DNA of 64,000 nt from Angiostrongylus vasorum (Eukaryota > Nematoda > Chromadorea > Rhabditida > Metastrongylidae): the NCBI GenBank assembly GCA_018806985.1, contig JADANN010000103.1, forward strand, positions 434,001-498,000. Direction: 5' to 3'. Every line of letters begins with the position of its first letter. Position 1 is the stretch's first letter. Below, piece after piece: positions 56,325 to 64,000 of this stretch. The position numbers were made by a program, and so were the translations under genes. The notes under the pieces are model-generated. The model searched no databases. It was not told the origin of the DNA and worked only from the letters and a program-made list of their open reading frames with translations.

Positions 56325-56612
56325 TAAAAAACGATAAAGCTCTCGACGTTGATCAATCCCTGAGGGATGCGCCATGCAATCGATGTTCTCAAGCATGTTT
56401 AGAGGTGACTGAATGCATATCTCACTTTTGCAATGACTCGCGCTGGCGTACCTATGTATGGAGTGAGTGCTGCTATCTTCCTAAACAGGTCTGGTACTAA
56501 TTTGCCGACTGCGGAGGGCTGGAGGGCTGGAGGGCTTGGAGAGCCTAGGGGCGCGTGGATGGAACTCATGTGCATTGCAGGGCGCCTGCGACCACTGCGC
56601 TGCACGCGCCCC
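56325..56612 (-). repeat. SINE-A
   Basis: Complete minus copy with a small GGAGGGCT triplication in the middle. The head reads GTGCAGCGCAGTGGTCGCAGG on minus. Confidence 0.7.
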
Positions 56613-56639
56613 CTACAGAAACAGTTACACTATTAGAAT

Positions 56640-57750
56640 AAACAGTTGAAAATCTTCAACAAAGTAGCTATAGATTTATTACTTCAACTTCTTAGCACCA
56701 AAATAAAGCGATAATTACACAAATCACCGTCATGACCGTGAAAACACATCGTCGTCAATATCGTAGGAAATAATTGCCACTTGAAAAGACGTTCAACGTA
56801 GGTCAGCCGTGAGTGAAATTATGAGGCTATACAAGTCCAAAAAAAGCCTTACAAAACGTTCATGAAAGCAGAAATATCACGGAAGAAATAAAGGACAGAA
56901 ATTAGTAAAGGCAATTGGCAATCGCTACAAACGAATCATAGCAAAAATTTCAAGTTGAATGGATCTTACCCGTTCCACAAACACACCACTATTAAACCAG
57001 TCACAAAGATGGGTCGATGCTAGTCGATTGCTGTCAGTAATTCTCGTTATAAAAGCAGCAGACAAAGGCAAGCGCTCCATAGGAAAATACGGCGAAACAT
57101 AAACTGTTAGAAGAATGCGAGACCTGGTCGCTCCTTTAGTCGGTTAGAAAAACAACAACAGGAAAAACCACTCAAAGGATTTTTTGTATTTATGACACCC
57201 ACGGTTTCAGGTAAAAATGGGTTGTTTAGTAGAATTGGAAAAACCCGAAAAAAGAGACTTCCAGAAAAACTGGTCTTGATCTGGTAAGTTGCCTGCTGGT
57301 GCCGTAAGGCGTTAGGACATTTGGTCCCGATTTAGCGCGAACTTAACTATTCCCTAATCTTCTTTAATTTTACTATTGAACAAACGTTCAAAAATTACTG
57401 CTTAGTACTGTTAAAACTACGATTTCGACTACTTCTTTCATCTTTTGACATTGACCATCGATGAAAACGTTTGTTGGTAAGAAGGTCGCCGGTCAGATTG
57501 GAAGACCTTTGACAAAGTGCAGACAGTAGAGAAAACCATGTTTCAAGAAAGGAAAACAACTAATGTGGTGTCAGATAGCTGAGTTCGCACGTTCTTTTCC
57601 GTGTAATCGTAATACATGGTGTTTTCTCCAAAGTAGAAACTGAGATACGAAATTTTTTTTTGGGCTCCTAAACTTAAAGCAGCAGCAGGGAAACAAATTT
57701 TTCATGGTTATAGAGATTGCGTGGATGCTTTGTAAAGCATTTTTCATTTG
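56640..57750. other. Downstream region of the minus-strand gene
   Basis: No coding segment recognised. A minus-strand AATAAA (plus TTTATT at 56675-56680) could serve the gene ending at 57751, which would imply a 3' UTR of about 1 kb. A nearer signal was not noticed. Confidence 0.25.
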
Positions 57751-60700
57751 TCACCATCTTTTCTTCATACGATCTTGTGCTTGTTGTATTACTGCTCGCA
57801 AACCGTCGGCATCTAACTCGTCCAGTAACACCGTCACCGCCGACATGATCTTGTTCAAACGGATATCCTATCAAAAAACAACCATAAATTGCTTACAAAG
57901 AATCGATTTAACAAAGCAAAACGAAATAACCGAACTCGTGCTGGACTTCGCGAATCTTGTCTGACATGAACTCGTCGTCTTGGAGCACTAATGCTACGTC
58001 CGTATATTGTATTGGTTGCTCGTCGCGGTTCATGCATTGAAACGCACATCCTGCTTGTCATGGTGTCCATTGAACTGGGACGAGTTTCCTCATCAAGACT
58101 AGAATCACCACTGTTCAGAACTATGTGGCACTAACACTAAGCTTTTTTGTCTCATCTTTATCTTTGGCTCTAAGTAAATTTCTAAAACGTATTACAGGAA
58201 AAAATCTTCGAAGAAATTGGAAGGCTACCGAATGTAGGACTTCTCATTTGCTTCTCATTAGGAGAATTTAGGAACCACCTTCCACATTGGTTTCGTTGCT
58301 GGTGAGTGAACCTACTTTCTGCCTTCTTTACCGGACTCTGGGACTACAGCAAATTAACTGATGTATTAGAAATCCACTATTACTTATCTTTGTTTTTGTA
58401 CACCCACAAATAATCGCTTGTGGCGCAGTGGTCGGAGGCGCCCTGCAACACACACGTGAAATCAATCCCCGCGCCCATGGCCCACCAAGCCTTCCATGCC
58501 TCCGGGGTCGGCAAATTGGTACCATACTTGTTTGGGAGGATAGCAGTACACGCTCGATATACCGGTAGGCCACCGCGAGTCATTGTAAAGGTCACATATG
58601 CATTTAATCATCTTCACACAATGGTTAATGAAGTCGAATGCATAGCGCATCCCTCAGTGACTGATTAACGCGAGAGCTTTATCCTTCATACTTTATAAAT
58701 AATCATTTCTACCAGTAAGTGGAAGGGGTACAAGAAAACCATGGGTGTTCCAAAAAAGCTGTTTCGCTTATGGTTGGAATCTAGGCTTTGAATTTCTTCT
58801 GTTAGGACTACAAAAGTACTTCTCTGTGTATATCACGTATCAAAGTGACCTCTGCTGGCCCTAAAACAGACGAAATCTATCAAAAAGTTAGCCGCTGTTA
58901 AACAACTGCTAATTGATATGCGAGCGATTCGGATAAAAAACAGAAACTTGACAAATGAAACGTTACATGATGTCAACTGGAACGATATAATCCGACAAGC
59001 ATCATTCATATGCGGGAAAAAACGACATTGACATACAAAAACAACTCGGCGAACGATTTCGCCTTCATGGTGTGTACTCTCACGAAGTGGTGAATAGCGG
59101 TCAGCATCTGTGGAATGTTGGGCATTTCCATATACAACGCTTTCCAATCCGCTTTTTTCCTTCGAAAACGCTCTTGTGAAGTAACATCAGAGCTATCGGA
59201 TGAAAAAGAGCTACATCTCGACAATGCAAGACCAAATGTAAATCGGCTTGGAAAGAATCCCAGAAACATGATGAAACGGAAGAGTCTAATGAAGTAAAGG
59301 GCAAGGTAAGACCATCAGATACGAGTAAGAAGAAAGAACCTGAAAAAAGCGAGGATGAAGAGGAATATTTTACTTCACACGGCCCGCCTTTCAGATTTAC
59401 TATGCGGACACCAGCACTTCTCGCTCGGGTGATGCATGAAGGATTTCCTCTCGTTATAAATGTCGTTGAATGTTGGTCGAGTCGATTCTCTCTACAGTTC
59501 TGGGGTAGCTAGGCTAAATCATTTCCACTTGAATTGCAAAGCAAGTCTGGTACCAATTTCCCGACCTTGGAGGGACGAGAGATCCCAGTGCGTGGTCGAT
59601 CTAAACCCATACTCGTGACGATCGCCATTATTAAAACTATTCGAAGAGGAATGAGAGGAGAATAATACGAAAAACAAGGCAGCGAGCTCGCGCTCAATAC
59701 GAAAGGCCACGGATCGACCTCGATTCATTGCATTTTTGAATGAATAAAGAATAGTTCCTTTAACCCAGATGAATAGGCGAAAATGAAGCGAAATATAATT
59801 GCGTACGACGGAGAAAATGGATTTTCTCCCTGAAAGCTTCTTCCTTTGAAAAATGGTTTAAAAAAAAGGCTTTGCAACCAGAGACTACATAAAAAAGCTA
59901 CAAGTTGTCCCAAATCTAATCTAATGGCAAGAACTGAAAGAATACAGACATGGTGAAAATTGAAACTGAAGAGAACTCATCGCTGACTCTCCAAATCTGC
60001 TTAACATGGCATACCACTCTTGCTGTATCGTTTTCTAAGCTTTTTGTGTTCTACGGTCTGCTGTGTGTCGTTATTAGAGCCTTTCTCACACTACATAGAA
60101 CATGATGGCTGTCTAACAATAAATTTTACACTCACAAGATCTCCTCCAGTACAAACATTAGAACCAGAGCTAGAATTTATGGGCCATTTCGCCTAACCTC
60201 TTGCTCTGGAATTTTAGTCCTTACTATGGAAACCGCTCTCCTTTCCAAGGTTTTACTTTTCATCCTCGTAGAGTCTTGAATAGCACTACAAAGAGCGAGG
60301 GATTACATTCTCCGTAAAACGATCTATGATGAAAACAAGTTGGGGATTGAAAACAGAAAGACACTTAACAACGAACTCATACAGAGCAGTGTTTTATGAG
60401 CTGCTCATTTCTATTGGCCAAAAGGGTTATAAACGATGAATCATTTGACATGACTAATCCCTTCGCGATGAGCCACACATTCGACTTCATTGAGTATCAT
60501 AGAGTTAAGTTAATGCATATTTCGCCTGTACAATAAACTGTGGGATCTCCTGATGTATTGGCTCAGTGTTTTATCTCCCAGACGAATCTGGTCCTAATTT
60601 TCTGATTCTATCCGGAAAGAGCAATTCGTTACCCTAGGCGGAGAAGGAACAAATAGCCATAGGCATTCTAGCGAGGTCGCTATATGAGTCATTTTGAAGA

Positions 60701-63446
60701 AAACGAATTGCAAGTGATAAAAGTATTATTATGGGCGTGTACTGAGTCTATTAATAGTCTGCGGTAAGGATCGAACCCGTTATTTACAGTCTGCGGGGGG
60801 TAATATGTTCACCATCACACCATTCGGGCTCTTCATTTCGCCATTCTCTCAGCCCGCACACGTGAATGGTGTGGTGGTGAATGCGTTAGCTCTCGGAAAG
60901 AGTAATAGTGCATTCTATCTCCACCGCAGACACCTTTGGTCTGGCGTTTTGCAAATACCTCAGCATCATTTTGGTTATATTTCACATCATACCCTGCCAT
61001 GAAAAAAGAATGGGCAGTAAATGAAAAGTACTAGATTGCGTTTTCTATTAATAGTATTATTTCGGTAGCGCTAACGATTACCGTTGTTTAGTTTCGCACA
61101 TAGTTTTTTAACGTGCGACTAAAATAATAGAGAACCGTTCACTTCTAAGGAAGTCGTACCTGAAGTCGTACCAGCTCTCATCTCTATCGGCAGTGGATGG
61201 ATCGTAGATGGACTGCATCATTGACGGATGGATTGTTTGACTTGCCAGACTAAATCTCGAGCCTCTTAACGTTTGCTGGTCAATCGGCGGTGGTAATCGC
61301 TCCTCGTCCGATACGTCACCGTAGCTGACTATTTGTGGTTGCATTACCGTGTCCACAATTGCTCGACCTCAATCATGAAAAAATCAACATTCTAGTTTGC
61401 ATTATACTGTAAGACGACTCTGTTTCTCTTTGTTTTAACTTTTAGTTACTGCCTATTCTTCTTTACGTCAAGATAAGAAAAAGCTAAAGAATTCGGCGTT
61501 GATCAATCCCTGGGGGATGTACCATGCACTCGACCTCATCAAGCATCATTAGAAGTGACTGAATGCATATCTGGTCTATACAATGACTCGCAGTGGCCTA
61601 ATGATGTTCGACTCAACGTTGCTATCCTCTTAGATAAAGCCGGCACCAATTTACCGACTCCAGAGTGCACTTGGTGAGTCTGCGGTGCGGGATCGAACCC
61701 ACGTGTATTACAAGGCGTCTCTAACCACTGTGCTACACGGGCTCTTTTATGGCGGGATAGGGATGTGCAGTGCAAGCACAAGGATTCTGAGGTATAGACA
61801 AAACCCGGAACCTCTTGTGGGCTTCGAATCCACAGTCATCCCTTCCAGAGGCTCACGCGTTTTCAACTACACAAAACGAGACCCTTGCTTCGCTTTTCTC
61901 TCAGCCAGTTTTCATTTTAACGGTGACATCAGCAATTATCCGTTACTAATTGAAATAATTTCCTCACATAAATCCAATATAAGAATGTCGAATGATGTCT
62001 AATGAGATTAGAAAAATCGGCAGCAAAAGGTGAAATCGTAAAGGTCGTGCTGGGACTTGCCACAGATATGACCCCCGAATTTCAATACTAAATTTGGAGA
62101 AACGAAGAAAAATATTGCAAAAATATTATATTAGCACGGGAAGCGGCATATAGAGAAGTGGTTAAAGGTCCCTGCAATGCACACATGGCCGTTGGTCCGA
62201 TCGCGTATCCCAGGTAAAGTAAACCTTCCACTTTTCCTCCGTGGAAAAACCGGTAGCACACTTGTCTAGAAGGAGAAAGTCATTGACGTTACGTGTCGGC
62301 AAGCCAATACAAATCCTTACGTAGGCCAAATATGGATTCAGTCACCTCTACAGTGTTTAACAGAATGGATATTTGATAGTTCACTGCGTAACAGACAGAC
62401 CAATGACAAAAGTTTTATCGTTCTTTTCATTTCATTATAGAACCCAACATGGGGAGTGTTAGGTAACGCGAGTGTGGAGAGGTTGCAAAAGTCTCAGAAC
62501 TATCTCATTGCGGTTCAAAAATGAAAAGCAATAACAACATTCTGTATATGCAATGGATAAGTGCCACCATCAGAATCTTTGAGGACATTGAGAATTTGCA
62601 GTACGACATTATTATCTAGGCAGGATTCTTGAAACACGAGTGAAGGACTGAATAAGCTCACTACGGAGACGCTTTAACGAAGGCTGGCCCCACGTACGTT
62701 GTCAAAAAACTTGGAACAAAGTCCATAAAGCTGGTTTCTGTCCTAGAAGAACGCGATTTTAGTAAATGTCAGTTGTAGGAGGCCGTGTAGCGCAATGATC
62801 AAAGGTGACACGCAACGCTTACGTGATCGTTAGTTCGAACCGCACGTTTCGATTTCACCAAACCTTTCAAATTGGCCGGATCGGAAAAAAATGAACCAAA
62901 TTTGTCTGATACATAGCAGCACCGACTTGGTACAACAGTTGGCCACCGTATGTCATTCTACAGGGCAAAAAACACTCGGTCATTTTTACCGATGCTTGGT
63001 AAAACAGATTTAAAAGCGAATCTTGCAATGCTTGATCAAGGGTGAAAGCCTCATTTCTATCTCTGGAGGAGAAGTTAGTAACAGTGATAAGCTAACCATA
63101 AAGCGACTGTGTCATGACGTCGTGCAGTGTCGCACCACTTCTTGAACTTCGCGCACTTTGAAGACTTAGCATACTCGCATGCATATCGCATTCGGGAACT
63201 GAGTCATCCTGTTGTGCTTCCATATGATCGTCGAGTGTCACAGCTGTAGAAACGAGTAACAAAATTTCTCTGCGAATATTTAAAAACGAATTCAAAAAAA
63301 ATAACGCTTATTTGACTTCCATTTAATCTTATTTTGAACAACTAACACTCGTTGTTATGGAAATTTTCGATTATGGCTAACATTCCGGAGATTTCGCTTG
63401 CTTCACAGCCCTTTCAATTTCTTTTAGAACAATTCGAATCGGATGT
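57751..63446 (-). CDS. Unrecognised multi-exon gene, 3' part (5' end beyond window)
   Basis: Minus-strand exons in order: 63446-63382, 63243-63097, 61367-61160, 59192-59037, 58908-58850, 58050-about 57947, and 57867-57751 (stop TGA at 57753-57751). The first five junctions complete codons without shift. Readable segments are HPIRIVLKEIERAVKQAKSP, a Ser/Asp-rich low-complexity region, KALYMEMPNIPQMLTAIHHF, SCLTAANFLIDFVCFRASR, EQPIQYTDVALVLQDDEF, and a C-terminal amphipathic helix ending QQAQDRMKKRW. The protein is a mix of disordered and helical segments with one moderately hydrophobic stretch. I do not recognise the family. The donor at the end of the penultimate exon is uncertain: GAA|GTCCAG keeps phase, while G|GTTATT would shift it. 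SINE-A copies lie in its introns at 58417-58690, 59515-59600, 60425-60640, 61480-61745, 62145-62420 and 62785-63050. Confidence 0.6.
58417..58690 (+). repeat. SINE-A
   Basis: Well-preserved copy beginning GTGGCGCAGTGGTCGGAGGC. Intronic to the minus-strand gene. Confidence 0.75.
59515..59600 (-). repeat. SINE-A, partial
   Basis: GCAAGTCTGGTACCAATTTC and CGACCTTGGAGGGA on plus are the reversed middle of the family. Confidence 0.5.
60425..60640 (-). repeat. SINE-A, decayed
   Basis: Recognisable blocks are GCCACACATTCGACTTCATT and TGATGTATTGGCTCAGTG. The head is lost. Confidence 0.45.
60730..61035. repeat. SINE-B units
   Basis: A short minus segment (GGTAAGGATCGAACCCG...TTCACCATCACACC) followed by a plus unit from AATGGTGTGGTGGTGAATGCG to GAATGGGCAGTAAATGAAAAG. 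Confidence 0.6.
61480..61745 (-). repeat. SINE-A
   Basis: Runs from AAGAATTCGGCGTTGATC to TAACCACTGTGCTACACGGG. The minus-strand head has a clear GGGATCGAACCC-type B-box complement. Confidence 0.7.
61770..61970 (-). repeat. SINE-B, diverged minus unit
   Basis: GGCTTCGAATCCACAG and CTCACGCGTTTTCAACTAC blocks, then CTTTTCTCTCAGCCAGTT. Confidence 0.45.
62145..62420 (+). repeat. SINE-A, diverged
   Basis: ATATAGAGAAGTGGTTAAAGG head, then TAGCACACTTGTCTAGAAGG. The end is near GACCAATGACAAAAG. Confidence 0.5.
62785..63050 (+). repeat. SINE-A, diverged
   Basis: GGCCGTGTAGCGCAATGATC head with GTTAGTTCGAACCGC B-box. The body is diverged. Confidence 0.6.
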
Positions 63447-63617
63447 CTGCAACAGATATTTCTTGTGATGTGAGTTCTCGTGCTCTTCGAAGCGAATCGA
63501 ACGAAGTGGAACATTGTAGGGATAAAAATGGTTTATCCCTAAGGCCCACTTATAGAGAATAATTGTACTACACTACCATTGATGGGACAATTTCTGGTAG
63601 TTATGGTGCCGATAAGA

Positions 63618-63885
63618 ACGCGTGTGGCACAGTGGTTGGAGGCGCCCTGCAACACACGTGGAATTGATCCCCGCGCCCACGGCCCACCAAGCCTTCCATC
63701 CCTTCGGGATCGGTGAACTGGTACCTGACTTGTCTGGGAAGATAGAAGCACTAGTTCGATACACCGGTAGGCCACCGCGAGTCATTGTAAAGGCCAGATA
63801 TGCATTTAATCACCTCCAAACGATGCTTAATGAAGTCGAATGCATGGCGCATTCCTAAAGGGATTGATCAACGCCGAGAGCTTTT
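63618..63885 (+). repeat. SINE-A
   Basis: Well-preserved copy near the window end: GTGTGGCACAGTGGTTGGAGG to GATCAACGCCGAGAGCTTTT. Confidence 0.75.
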
Positions 63886-64000
63886 AAAACCTTTATGGTG
63901 TCGATACTACGAGAACTCACATACGAGAACTCGCACACTACAAAGAGATTGTTATGGGCATCGGATTCAAATCATCGCGCTTTTAGAGAAGGTGAATGAG

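Noticed and set aside
58850..59040. Plus-strand frame with IKKLAAVKQLLIDMRAIR
   Set aside because: It is opposite the minus-strand exon 58908-58850, whose phase fits both neighbours. Read as a shadow.
59200..59512. Lys/Glu-rich plus frame (KKKEPEKSEDEEEYF)
   Set aside because: Purine-rich strand of an intron polypyrimidine region. No start, splice sites or homology seen.
1..64000. CRISPR arrays, bacterial operons or viral genes
   Set aside because: Spliced eukaryotic genes throughout. No regularly spaced direct repeats or prokaryotic gene organisation.

Overview
The window looks like a nuclear chromosome segment from a clade V, strongylid (hookworm-like) nematode. This is inferred from short exons in long repeat-filled introns, nematode-type splice sites (TTTCAG acceptors), a cuticlin-type ZP gene, and RTE and Penelope retroelements of the kind common in hookworm genomes. 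The species cannot be fixed from the sequence alone.

Left half (1-31.1 kb, + strand): one large gene, the orthologue of CUX1/CASP (C. elegans ceh-44), with its first exons lying before the window. Coiled-coil exons from 91 to 11357 are shared. They then join either to CUX exons (11651-25377: three CUT domains, a Cut-type homeodomain and an acidic/Ser-Thr tail), giving a transcription factor, or to CASP exons (26301-31106: more coiled coil and a C-terminal membrane anchor), giving a Golgi protein. Both downstream first exons start with the 2-nt phase needed by the shared exon ending at 11357, so the dual architecture is readable from the DNA.

Middle (31.1-43 kb): no confident host gene. It holds a deleted Penelope-like element with RT and GIY-YIG endonuclease segments, two broken RTE copies in opposite orientation, and many tRNA-derived SINE-like repeats.

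Right half: two minus-strand host genes, both reconstructed from phase-consistent exons. One is a cuticlin-like ZP-domain gene (47830 down to 43765) whose 3' half cannot be found intact. The other is an unrecognised gene (63446 down to its stop at 57751) whose 5' end lies beyond the window. The rest is repeats and AT-rich sequence.

Repeats are a major part of the window. SINE-A is about 280 bp with a tRNA-like head and at least 25 copies. SINE-B has a second tRNA-like head and often occurs as a head-to-head inverted pair; three pairs are flanked by 12-13 bp direct repeats. There are also short RTE-derived elements of about 300-390 bp that join an RTE 5' leader to its 3' tail, and Penelope terminal segments that carry hammerhead-like motifs.
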